From HGM04593 sp964512955 (GTDB lineage: Bacteria; Bacteroidota; Bacteroidia; Bacteroidales; Bacteroidaceae): a stretch of DNA of 16,074 nucleotides. Location of the stretch: positions 1-16,074 of the forward strand of contig CAZEKX010000044.1 in assembly GCA_964512955.1 (NCBI GenBank). Reading direction: 5' to 3'. Below, piece by piece: positions 1 to 8,221 of this stretch. The first letter of the stretch is position 1. The number at the start of each line of letters is the position of its first letter. The notes under the pieces were generated by a model, which was not told the origin of the DNA, did not search any database, and saw only the letters and a program-made list of their open reading frames with translations. The position numbers and the translations under genes were made by a program.

Positions 1-4
1 TTAC

Positions 5-45
5 TATCTCTTACCAAGAGATATTGTAAATATTTTTTCTTTTTG
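5..45 (+). terminator. Hairpin with downstream T-rich tract
   Basis: TATCTCTT (5-12) and AAGAGATA (16-23) form an 8-bp stem around a 3-nt loop. A T-rich stretch follows at about 33-44. This would act as a terminator for a plus-strand transcript entering from the left, converging on the minus-strand sugar operon. The T tract begins about 10 nt after the stem, which is further than in a classical terminator, so the call is weak. A second weak stem (47-52 with 64-69) lies beside it. I see no gene in the rest of 46-177. Confidence 0.3.
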
Positions 46-177
46 TAGTGTATAAAATTCCTTTACACTGTAATATGTCTTGAATATTTGATTATGATTT
101 CCCTTACTTCTCGACTTTACTATTATAGAGGTGGTCGCAGAAAGAATTATATAAGCGAAAATAAGGGTTTTGGGATT

Positions 178-1422
178 TTATGCAAAATTTACACAGTTTA
201 GAGCATTCCAATCTCCACGAGTGAAATCGGGAATCTCTATAGGTGTTCCTCCATTTGTGGCAGAACGTTCACTCAGTTCAACCAAACAACTCCACTCTAC
301 GGCATCGTACACATCCATGTCCAGTGGCAACCCATTACGCAGACAATGTATAAGTCTGCTGTCCATGGCATAGTCTATCCAACGGCGGCCACATAGTTTC
401 TCTCCTTTGGGTTTAAATTGCTCTACAAATGGGTGTGCGTATTGTTTAAGAAGGTGGCTACACTCCTCTCCGGTGATTGCTCTCTCTCCCTCGGGGTCGA
501 ATGCCAATTGCGGTATTGGATATTTCTGTGCAAAACCTTTTGTTCCGCTTAGCAGGAATGAACGGCTGTAGGGGTGGGGAAGGGATATGCAGTGTTGCAC
601 CAGAATAGTATGTCCTTTCTCTGTTTTTATTATAGAACTGTTCATGTTGCCTACAAGGGCCTGTTCGTATTCTCCTGCAACCAGTCTCTTCGATGATACC
701 GAAACAACGCTTTTCATTCTGTCGCCTCGGTGTATATTCATGGCAAGTGCTATGGGGCCCAATCCATGTGTGGGGTAGGGATTGCCGTTGTGTTTCTTCA
801 TGAATTCTACTTGCCAGTTAGCCCATTTTCTACCACCTTCGTCGTTCGATGCTATACGTTCCCGCAGGTCGTGGAGGTAGGAGCCTTCGGCATGTATAAT
901 CTCGCCTAGTCTGCCTTGACGAACCATTTGCAACAGTGTCAGTTCAAACTCGTCGTAGCAACAGTTCTCCAGCATTATACAGTGCCGACGTTGCCTCTCG
1001 GCTGTGTCCACCAAACGCCAACAATCTTCTATGGTTGTCGCTATGGGAACCTCTACTGCTGCATGCTTGCCATTGTTCATGGCGTATATGGCTATTTCGG
1101 CATGGCTCGCCCAGTCGGTACATATATACACTAAATCTACTTGTGGGTGGGTACATATATCTCTCCAACCCTCTTTGTGGCAGAACTGTTCTGCTTCTGT
1201 CCCTCCGTTGCGTGTAATAATTTGTTGTGTCTCGTCTACATTCTCTTTTACAAGGTCGCATATAGCCACTACCTTAGCACCTTCAATATGCAACATACGT
1301 TCTATGGCACGTTTAGCCCTCACGCCAAGCCCCACGAATCCTATGCGAACCATTTCCAATGGCTCACATCGTAGTTGCAGGACATTGCTTGTCCCATTGG
1401 GGCGTGGGGTGTGGTTGCTCAT
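178..1422 (-). CDS. GH109-like Gfo/Idh/MocA family protein
   Basis: NAD-dependent Gfo/Idh/MocA fold. It has a dinucleotide-binding GFVGLG loop (residues 28-33), the EVP motif at 124-126, and a C-terminal domain with YPTHGLGP (216-223) and GTKGFAQKYP (293-302). The sequence resembles Bacteroidales proteins annotated in glycoside hydrolase family 109, where known members remove alpha-linked GalNAc by an NAD-dependent redox/elimination route. Conserved features include the CCYDEFE stretch (154-160) and the THG histidine (219). Many relatives are exported; this one has no signal peptide, so it is predicted cytoplasmic. The segment where I expect a GGHGG-like motif reads LCGRRWID (343-350). The ATG overlaps the last base of the upstream cstA stop (TAATG), implying translational coupling; the conserved domain itself begins at about residue 24 (MVRIGF). 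It is the last gene of the beta-galactosidase/cstA operon. The fold is certain; the substrate is not. Confidence 0.85.
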   Translation of the reverse strand: MSNHTPRPNGTSNVLQLRCEPLEMVRIGFVGLGVRAKRAIERMLHIEGAKVVAICDLVKENVDETQQIITRNGGTEAEQFCHKEGWRDICTHPQVDLVYICTDWASHAEIAIYAMNNGKHAAVEVPIATTIEDCWRLVDTAERQRRHCIMLENCCYDEFELTLLQMVRQGRLGEIIHAEGSYLHDLRERIASNDEGGRKWANWQVEFMKKHNGNPYPTHGLGPIALAMNIHRGDRMKSVVSVSSKRLVAGEYEQALVGNMNSSIIKTEKGHTILVQHCISLPHPYSRSFLLSGTKGFAQKYPIPQLAFDPEGERAITGEECSHLLKQYAHPFVEQFKPKGEKLCGRRWIDYAMDSRLIHCLRNGLPLDMDVYDAVEWSCLVELSERSATNGGTPIEIPDFTRGDWNALNCVNFA

Positions 1423-2888
1423 TATTTTCTGTTTTTGTGAACGTACTTAAAATATACAATGCTGCATATTGCTATTGTGGCAATACCACCAAGTATGTAT
1501 GCTACTGTGTGGTTCTCCATGCCGAACATCATTGGGGCAATGAATACGTATGTTGCACAAACGTAGGTCATGATAATGGCTGGAATAAGACCTATTGCAA
1601 CAGGTTTTTTCTTGCCCATGAGGTATATTGTTATACACCACAATGTTATTGCCGCCAATGTCTGGTTACACCATGCAAAGTAACTCCAAATTGTCTGGAA
1701 CGGTAATGCAAATATTATAATCAGTCCCAAGGCAAACAGGGGTACCGAAACCAAAATACGTTTCATGGTGCTGCGTTGCGATATCCCGAACATGTCGGCT
1801 ACAATCAGTCGTGCGCTACGGAATGCAGTGTCGCCCGATGTTATGGCACATGCCACGATACCTGCTATTACAAATAACGCTATTGTACTGCCAAGTGTTG
1901 TCTCCGATATAATACTTACAAGGCGTGCCGCACTGCCGTTATATTCGGCTATAGCATTGTTCAGCCCTTCGACGCCTCCCCAGAATGCCATGGCTATGGC
2001 AGCCCATATAAGTGCAATTATACTTTCTGCTATCATTGCACCATAGAATATGCTACGGCTCTGTTTTTCCGATGTCATGCAACGTGCCATCATGGGCGAT
2101 TGTGTTGCATGGAAACCCGAAATGGCTCCACATGCTATGGTGGTAAACAGCATGGGTATTATCGGGTTGTGTTCTGCATCGGCTATCTGGTTATGTAACG
2201 ATGTCAGTTCGGGTATAACGTAACGGTCGCTCTGGAACAGCAACACGAACAGAATACTTACTGCCATGATGAACAGTGCAATACCGAATATGGGGTAGAA
2301 ACGTCCAATTATCTTATCGATGGGGAGTACTGTTGCCAAAATGTAATACACAAGTATTATCATTAGTATGGCAAACAGTTCCCACGATATGCTGTCGAAG
2401 GCAATAAATTCTAAACCGGGTATGCTTACATTCGATGCAATGAGTTCTGCCGGTTGCGAAATGAATACTGCTCCAACAAGAACCATCAGTAACACCGATG
2501 CAATTCGCATGAACATTTTTGTTATGTTACCCATATATTTACCTATAATCTCGGGCAGGCTTAGTCCGTTGTTCTTCAAGGATATCACTCCTGCTACGAA
2601 GTCGTGCATCGCTCCCATGAATATACCTCCCAACGTTATCCATAGAAAGGCTACAGGGCCGTATGCTGCACCTAACAATGCTCCGAATATGGGACCTAAT
2701 CCGGCAATATTCAGTAACTGAATAAGGAATATTTTCCATCGGGGCATGGGAATATAATCCACTCCGTCGTACAGCGTTTGCGATGGTACAGGGTTTCTTG
2801 CATCAATATCGCATGTCTTCTCAAGAAACCTTCCGTATGTGAAGTATGCCGTTATAAGTGCTGCAAGGCATATCAAAAATGTTATCAT
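1422..2888 (-). CDS. cstA: Carbon starvation protein CstA-type transporter
   Basis: Polytopic inner-membrane protein of the CstA family, known for peptide and pyruvate uptake. At 488 aa it is the short form usual in Bacteroidota, compared with about 700 aa in E. coli. Characteristic stretches are GLGPIFGALLGAAYGPVAFL (63-82), the MHDF site (94-97), GFHATQSPMMARC (258-270) and ITSGDTAFRSARL (349-361). Hydrophobic segments run the whole length, more than ten in all. The ATG lies 15 nt after the beta-galactosidase stop and its stop overlaps the start of the GH109-like gene, so the three form one operon. The context suggests uptake of a small catabolic product or exchange of fermentation acids during glycan growth, but the cargo cannot be read from the sequence. 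Confidence 0.93.
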   Translation of the reverse strand: MITFLICLAALITAYFTYGRFLEKTCDIDARNPVPSQTLYDGVDYIPMPRWKIFLIQLLNIAGLGPIFGALLGAAYGPVAFLWITLGGIFMGAMHDFVAGVISLKNNGLSLPEIIGKYMGNITKMFMRIASVLLMVLVGAVFISQPAELIASNVSIPGLEFIAFDSISWELFAILMIILVYYILATVLPIDKIIGRFYPIFGIALFIMAVSILFVLLFQSDRYVIPELTSLHNQIADAEHNPIIPMLFTTIACGAISGFHATQSPMMARCMTSEKQSRSIFYGAMIAESIIALIWAAIAMAFWGGVEGLNNAIAEYNGSAARLVSIISETTLGSTIALFVIAGIVACAITSGDTAFRSARLIVADMFGISQRSTMKRILVSVPLFALGLIIIFALPFQTIWSYFAWCNQTLAAITLWCITIYLMGKKKPVAIGLIPAIIMTYVCATYVFIAPMMFGMENHTVAYILGGIATIAICSIVYFKYVHKNRK

Positions 2889-2903
2889 GCTCTTTTGTGT
2901 ATG

Positions 2904-5900
2904 TTATTTTACAGGTGATAGACGTAGTTTATATGTCATCTTCTTGTTAGGAACGCAATATTCGGGCAGTGTGCCTACATCGTGGCCACACGATGCATTA
3001 CCAATACCGCGCATCCCAGCGTCGAAGTGAACAACGGTGTATGGACGTTTGGTCATTTCCCAATAGTGTCCGCTTCTCATAAGGTCTTCGTCGGTGTAGG
3101 GTAGTGCCGAGAAACTTACGTTGCCTTCAGTCTCAACTTTTACACCCTCGCCAAGTTTGTTTGTAAATGTAACTTCGCGTAATCCTTCACGGCTACCACT
3201 GCTTTGAGGCTTAACGTATGGGTCGGCCATTGTTTCAACTGTTGTATTGTAACGTCCTACAACAACTCCATCCTTGCGGTCTACTGTATTTTCCCAAGGT
3301 CCATAAGCGTAGTAATTAATATTACTTAATGTTGAATCGATACCGCAGATAAGACCGGCACGACGTAATTCTCCACTCTTTGGAATAAATGTCGCCTCTA
3401 CATCCACTATACCTTGGGGATATATTATGTATTTTATTCCTGTGTCGCAGAGTGAACCATTACGTGTAGTCTTAACAACTGTATTACCGTTCTCTTCGGC
3501 AACCTCTATTTTGCCTTTATCCTCAAGTCCATCGGCGGTTTGGCTATATTTCTTGTCCGGGTTGTTGCGTTCGTATTGGTAATCGTAACCTTGTCTGTCA
3601 TTTTCAATCCAACGGTGGTTGCTGTATATGAAACCTTGACCATCGGTGATAATGTTCTTGCCATTGAATGCAAGTGCTGTGAGTTGTGCAGTTTCGGTGT
3701 CGAAAGTCAATGAAACTTTATCATTTCCGATAATTGTTTCGTGTAGTGAAGATGTTGCAGCCAATGCATCACCTTTCGATCTAAGTGTTGCTAAAGAGGC
3801 ACGTTCGGCAAGTGTGAACTGTTGCATAGCAACTTCGTGTCCGGCTGGAGCGTATAACTGCGCTTTACGGTGTTGCAGACGTACTGTTATAAGCAGTTCG
3901 TCGCCACTCTTTCTTGCTTTCTTAATATTTGCTTTCTTAACAGTGAGGTATACTTTAGCATTCTCGCCGCTTGCAGCCATGGGAGCCTGAGTGCGTCCTG
4001 TATATACGATATTACCATTCTTTACAATGTCGTATACAACATCGAACTCGTTGAGGTTGGTAAAATTGTATTTGTTCTTCAGGTCGATGGTTACAATACC
4101 GAACTCCTCTGTAACTTTGTGCATTGTAAAATCTACAAACTGATGTGCTGCTTTTACTTCTTTTAGTTTGCCACCCTCTTGACGTAAAGGAGAAACAACT
4201 CCGTTGGAGCAGAAGTTCCCTTGGTGAGGACCGGGATAGTCATAACCGGTATGTAGGTTGTATATACCCTGTTTCATCTCTTGTGGGTCGTATATTGCTT
4301 GGTCTACCCAATCCCAAATACAACCTCCTATACATGAGTTTGATGCTTCAATCTTTTGCCAATACTCCTTAAGGTTACCTATGGCATTACCCATTGAATG
4401 AGCATATTCACAAATGAACATAGGCTTGTCGAGGTCGTTGGTGTTCTTTAACATCCATGCCTGTCCTGGGTACATCTTTGAGTAGAAATCGCTGAAACGT
4501 CCACCACCGTAATCACCGTTGGAGCGTGTTCCCTCATAGTGTACGGGGCGGTTGTCGAGACGTTTAGCCTCGTCGTAGCAAGGACCAAAGTTTTCGCCGT
4601 TACCAGCCTCGTTTCCTAAACTCCACATAACCACACTTGCATGGTTGCGGTCGCGAAGTACCATACGGTTTATACGATCTACAAACGAAGGAATCCACGA
4701 CGGACGGTCCGAAATCGTTTGGTTTGCATGGTCTTCAAGGTCGGCCTCGTCACAACAATAGAGACCATAATAATCGAACATTGCATACATCTTTGCCGCA
4801 TTGGGGTAGTGGCTTGTACGTATTGTGTTTATGTTGTTCTGTTTCATCAGGAATACATCCTGTAACATCGATTCCGTTGTAACGGCACGACCCAATACGG
4901 GGTGTGTGTCGTGGCGGTTTACACCTTTAAAGAACACTCTCTCTCCATTTATATATACAAGTGAGTTCTTTATCTCAATATCGCGGAAACCATATTTTGT
5001 GGAGAATGCCATCTCTTCGTTGCCATTCTCATCGAACTGTGTTATGCGTACAGTGTAAAGGTTTGGTTTCTCTGCACTCCACAATTTAATATCATCGATA
5101 GTAAACTTTAAGTCGCCGTTGAGAGCCGCAATTTTTACCGCTGTGTTCATTACAACAGAGTCGGCTGCAATAAATTTATCGGCAGTATCGTATATTGCTG
5201 CTTTAATAGTCTTTTTACCGGCAATGAAGTCGCGGTTGTCGAGTTCAAAATTAACATTTACCTCGGCTGTAAAACGGTTGTTGGTAAGTTTACTTGTGAT
5301 GTAATGATCGCGAACCGATGCCATAGGTACGTTGTAAAGATATACATCGCGGAATATACCGCTCATGCGGAACATATCTTGACACTCCAGATATGAACCG
5401 TCGCACCAACGGAACACCTGTACTGCAAGTTTGTTCTCGCCTCTCTTCAATTGTTTGGTTATATCGAACTCTGCAACATTATTTGAACCTTGGGTATAAC
5501 CTATGTACTCTCCGTTTAGCCAAACAAATGCAGCAGAATAGATACCGCCAAAATGTATGAATGTGCGTCGACCGTTCCAGTTCTCGGGAATCTCGAATGT
5601 ACGTACATACGAACCTACGGGGTTTATACCATAGTTTTTACCACCATCGTTAAAACCGGGGCGTGCATTGATAAATGGAGGTGTATTAGCATGTGGATAC
5701 TCTACATTGTTATAAATGGGTTTGTCGTATCCATGCATCTCCCAGTTCGAGGGAACAGGAAGGTTGTCCCATGAACTAACATCGTAACCCTCTTCAAAGA
5801 AATCCAAAGGACGTTGTGAAGGCTCACTTACAAGGTTGAATTTCCATGTGCCGTTGAGGCTCTGGTAGCGGCTGTTCACCGGCTCGGTCCAAGGTGTTGC

Positions 5901-6935
5901 GTAGTATGCTGCGTCGGCAAGCATCTCTGCCTGATTGTTGTAAGGCATATATGTTGCAACTCCACGCTCCTTGTTCTCGGCAAAGACTGTTTCATCCTCC
6001 CATTTGGGCGATGCAATCTTGGGCTTTTCTACCTGCTCGAATGTGAACCATGCGCAACTGTCTGCGGGGTTCTTCTCTACACGCATCATACGTCCCTCAT
6101 TCAAGGTGTACATGGTACCATCTTTTCCTGCCGATACAATAATGTATGCACCGTTTTTGCCTTCTACAGGCTCGAAGCGGAATTTTGCATTGTTCCAAAT
6201 ACCTGCAACTGCGGGCCATTGCAACAAATAGTCGATGCTTGAGTTTTCACCACCATCATCAAAATTCTGTCCGTAGAAAGCATTTTCCACTGCGAATGTG
6301 TGCAGGTCTATGGTCTTTATGCTCCAATATTGTCCGCGGTTGTCGGCATTTACAACCTCGCCAACGATACGTGCATTGTTCTCACCCGAATCGTTGTTTC
6401 CCAAAACTGTTTCGGGGAACGAAACTGAACGTATGTGGTATGTGAGATCGTCGTCGAATCCTGCGTACAGCGACTCTTCTATGCGGAATTTCGCGGTTTT
6501 ATGAGTAAGTGCTGTCTCTTTCTTAATGAGTACAAGACCATCTTTCGATTTTGCTGCTGCAACATGAGGACTGTTCGAGGGAATGAGAAGTCCATCCTCG
6601 AATTTCCATAATTGTGCCTCATCGGAACCGTTGTTCTCACCAACTTCCACCTTATTGCCATTTACACGCAATGCGTGGTTGGTTACAGGGTTTATTATAC
6701 GCCAACTACCAGACAACTCCGAAATTTTCCAGAACTGTGCGGCATTACCTTTCTCAAAGTCTGTTAATCCAACAGCATTGTCCTTCATTTCATAGACAAC
6801 ATTCTTTGTCTTGCCTGCTGAATAGATGTGATATAACTTGCCTTTCACAAATGTCTCTTGTGCAAAGCCTGTCGTAGCAAATAATACTGCAATGAGTGTC
6901 AGTATCAAGCCGTGTCTCAAAAAGTTGTTTGACAT
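2904..6935 (-). CDS. Exported GH2 beta-galactosidase, LacZ-type, with trefoil-like N-terminal region
   Basis: A 1343-aa protein with a signal peptide (hydrophobic 8-20, cleavage near ATTGFA-QE, residue 25). Residues about 30-300 hold two repeats with QFW/QLW and QYW motifs (AAQFWKI, EAQLWKF, GQYWSI), suggesting ricin-like beta-trefoil carbohydrate-binding domains. The GH2 sugar-binding domain covers about 345-535 (LNGTWKF, VPSNWEMHGYDKPIYNN, FRMSGIFRDVYL). Next come an Ig-like domain and the TIM barrel from about 655 (FFKGVNRHDTHPVLG). The predicted acid/base is Glu776 in WSLGNEAG and the nucleophile Glu843 in ICEYAHSMGN. The C-terminus carries the DUF4981 and small-chain (Bgal_small_N) regions. 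Family enzymes hydrolyse terminal beta-galactose; here the site would be periplasmic or surface. The 300-residue N-terminal extension is longer than in LacZ. First gene of a three-gene operon. Confidence 0.95.
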   Translation of the reverse strand: MSNNFLRHGLILTLIAVLFATTGFAQETFVKGKLYHIYSAGKTKNVVYEMKDNAVGLTDFEKGNAAQFWKISELSGSWRIINPVTNHALRVNGNKVEVGENNGSDEAQLWKFEDGLLIPSNSPHVAAAKSKDGLVLIKKETALTHKTAKFRIEESLYAGFDDDLTYHIRSVSFPETVLGNNDSGENNARIVGEVVNADNRGQYWSIKTIDLHTFAVENAFYGQNFDDGGENSSIDYLLQWPAVAGIWNNAKFRFEPVEGKNGAYIIVSAGKDGTMYTLNEGRMMRVEKNPADSCAWFTFEQVEKPKIASPKWEDETVFAENKERGVATYMPYNNQAEMLADAAYYATPWTEPVNSRYQSLNGTWKFNLVSEPSQRPLDFFEEGYDVSSWDNLPVPSNWEMHGYDKPIYNNVEYPHANTPPFINARPGFNDGGKNYGINPVGSYVRTFEIPENWNGRRTFIHFGGIYSAAFVWLNGEYIGYTQGSNNVAEFDITKQLKRGENKLAVQVFRWCDGSYLECQDMFRMSGIFRDVYLYNVPMASVRDHYITSKLTNNRFTAEVNVNFELDNRDFIAGKKTIKAAIYDTADKFIAADSVVMNTAVKIAALNGDLKFTIDDIKLWSAEKPNLYTVRITQFDENGNEEMAFSTKYGFRDIEIKNSLVYINGERVFFKGVNRHDTHPVLGRAVTTESMLQDVFLMKQNNINTIRTSHYPNAAKMYAMFDYYGLYCCDEADLEDHANQTISDRPSWIPSFVDRINRMVLRDRNHASVVMWSLGNEAGNGENFGPCYDEAKRLDNRPVHYEGTRSNGDYGGGRFSDFYSKMYPGQAWMLKNTNDLDKPMFICEYAHSMGNAIGNLKEYWQKIEASNSCIGGCIWDWVDQAIYDPQEMKQGIYNLHTGYDYPGPHQGNFCSNGVVSPLRQEGGKLKEVKAAHQFVDFTMHKVTEEFGIVTIDLKNKYNFTNLNEFDVVYDIVKNGNIVYTGRTQAPMAASGENAKVYLTVKKANIKKARKSGDELLITVRLQHRKAQLYAPAGHEVAMQQFTLAERASLATLRSKGDALAATSSLHETIIGNDKVSLTFDTETAQLTALAFNGKNIITDGQGFIYSNHRWIENDRQGYDYQYERNNPDKKYSQTADGLEDKGKIEVAEENGNTVVKTTRNGSLCDTGIKYIIYPQGIVDVEATFIPKSGELRRAGLICGIDSTLSNINYYAYGPWENTVDRKDGVVVGRYNTTVETMADPYVKPQSSGSREGLREVTFTNKLGEGVKVETEGNVSFSALPYTDEDLMRSGHYWEMTKRPYTVVHFDAGMRGIGNASCGHDVGTLPEYCVPNKKMTYKLRLSPVK

Positions 6936-6971
6936 AATTATGTTTGGTTTAAGTTAATATCTTTATTTCTG

Positions 6972-7002
6972 CGAAAATAGTAAAAAAATATTATTTACCG
7001 AA
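6972..7002 (-). promoter_or_regulatory. Candidate Bacteroidota promoter for the beta-galactosidase operon
   Basis: On the minus strand, TTCG (7002-6999) and TATTTTCG (6979-6972) are 19 nt apart. This is the spacing of Bacteroidota sigma promoters, with one mismatch in each element (consensus TTTG and TAnnTTTG). The -7 box is followed by CAGAAA, as in the promoter of the plus-strand acyltransferase. The upstream element lies inside the 3' end of the ddl gene. If real, the sugar operon has its own start and does not depend only on read-through from the cell-wall genes. Confidence 0.4.
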
Positions 7003-8190
7003 TTTTCCACCCATTTTACCGCCCATTTTGGCTCCACCCTGTGATTTTGTGGCAAAAATGTTCTCTCCGTAGTTTACTGCCTTGAATCCGGCATCCTGTT
7101 TACGACGGAATGCAATATCAATGAGTTTATCTATCAGTTGGCTGAAATTTATTCCGCTATACTCCCACAGATAGAACGATAATGAGCCGGGAATAGTATT
7201 AATCTCATTTACAAAAATTTCGTCGCTTGCCTCGTCTATTATAAAATCGATACGTGCAACCCCATCGCAGTCGAGAGCGCGGAATGTGTCGCATGCCGCT
7301 TGTTGAATAAACTCTGTAGATGCCTCAGGTAGGTTTGCCGGTATCTCACGTACTGTTGAACGCATGCCTTGCGACTGCTTGCCACCACCGCTCATGTATT
7401 TATCCTGATACGACAAAATTTCTCCACTACGTACGGGAACTTCGCAAACCGATGCTTGACACTCGTAATAGTTTCCCAAAACAGCGCAGTTAACCTCCTT
7501 CAGTTTTTGTACATATTTCTCTACGATAATACGGCTTGTAAATGAAATGGCATAATCTACGGCATCTAATAACTCTTCGCGGTTGTGTGCGGCACGTATT
7601 CCGACACTGGAACCGCTGTTTGCCGGTTTAACAATCACAGGATATCCCAACTCCTCAACCGTGGCAATGGTGTTCTCTTTCTTGTCGTCCCACTCTTTGT
7701 CGCTGAACCAGCGGTAATCCACTACGGGTATTCCGCACTCTTTGAGTATCATCTTCATGGTTATCTTGTCCATACCATTTGCCGATGCAAGTGTATTGCA
7801 ACCGGTGTAGGGTATACCACAGAACTCCATTATGCCTTGGAATGTTCCATCCTCGCAATTCGTTCCATGCAGTGCCGGCAGTATAACATCGAGTTTGGCG
7901 AATACCTCTTTTTTGAATATCCCCTTATTGGTGCGGTATAAGTTTGTATCACCGTATATGGGACGCATGTACACCTCTTCGCACATGGAGAGTAGTTTCT
8001 TTGTATCGCGATAGTTGTTGACATTCAGGAGTGCATCTCCACTATACCATTTTCCTGTTTTGGTTATATAAATAGGCGTTATGGAGTATTTTTCTCTATC
8101 CATTGCCTGCATTGCCTGATTTGCTGTAATTACCGAAATCTCGTTTTCTACAGATCTGCCGCCGAAAACGACACCTACATTAATTTTCAT
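6991..8190 (-). CDS. ddl: D-alanine--D-alanine ligase family protein
   Basis: ATP-grasp ligase that joins two D-alanines for the peptidoglycan stem peptide. Visible motifs are VVFGGRSVENEIS (7-19; usual form GGxSxEHEVS), LHGTNCEDGTFQG (107-119; usually GEDG), KPANSGSSVG (188-197), ARIDFIIDE (312-320) and NEINTIPG (328-335). The omega loop SYQDKYMSGGGKQSQGM (260-276) keeps the Tyr265 expected of D-Ala-D-Ala enzymes rather than the His of D-Ala-D-Lac enzymes. At 399 aa it is longer than the common Ddl (300-370) because of a C-terminal extension ending in AKMGGKMGGKFGK (387-399). It follows murF by 31 nt, so the two act in consecutive steps from one transcript. The divergent motifs resemble Firmicutes-type ligases; a paralogue elsewhere in the genome is possible. 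Confidence 0.92.
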   Translation of the reverse strand: MKINVGVVFGGRSVENEISVITANQAMQAMDREKYSITPIYITKTGKWYSGDALLNVNNYRDTKKLLSMCEEVYMRPIYGDTNLYRTNKGIFKKEVFAKLDVILPALHGTNCEDGTFQGIMEFCGIPYTGCNTLASANGMDKITMKMILKECGIPVVDYRWFSDKEWDDKKENTIATVEELGYPVIVKPANSGSSVGIRAAHNREELLDAVDYAISFTSRIIVEKYVQKLKEVNCAVLGNYYECQASVCEVPVRSGEILSYQDKYMSGGGKQSQGMRSTVREIPANLPEASTEFIQQAACDTFRALDCDGVARIDFIIDEASDEIFVNEINTIPGSLSFYLWEYSGINFSQLIDKLIDIAFRRKQDAGFKAVNYGENIFATKSQGGAKMGGKMGGKFGK

Positions 8191-8221
8191 TGTCTTGTTT
8201 ATATTTTGTTTTAATTATTCT

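Noticed and set aside
129..150. GGTCGCAGAAA shared by 133-143 and 15995-16005, as a possible repeat or attachment site
   Set aside because: Eleven matching bases at two ends of a 16-kb window, in a composition similar to the CAGAAA after the -7 boxes, is not enough evidence for a repeat pair.
1004..1450. Plus-strand 148-aa open frame opposite the GH109-like gene
   Set aside because: It is a shadow of the real gene on the other strand; its residue composition is not protein-like.
6991..8190. D-Ala-D-Lac (vancomycin-resistance type) ligase
   Set aside because: The omega loop keeps Tyr265 in DKYMSGG, as in D-Ala-D-Ala ligases, and there is no vanH or vanX homologue beside it.
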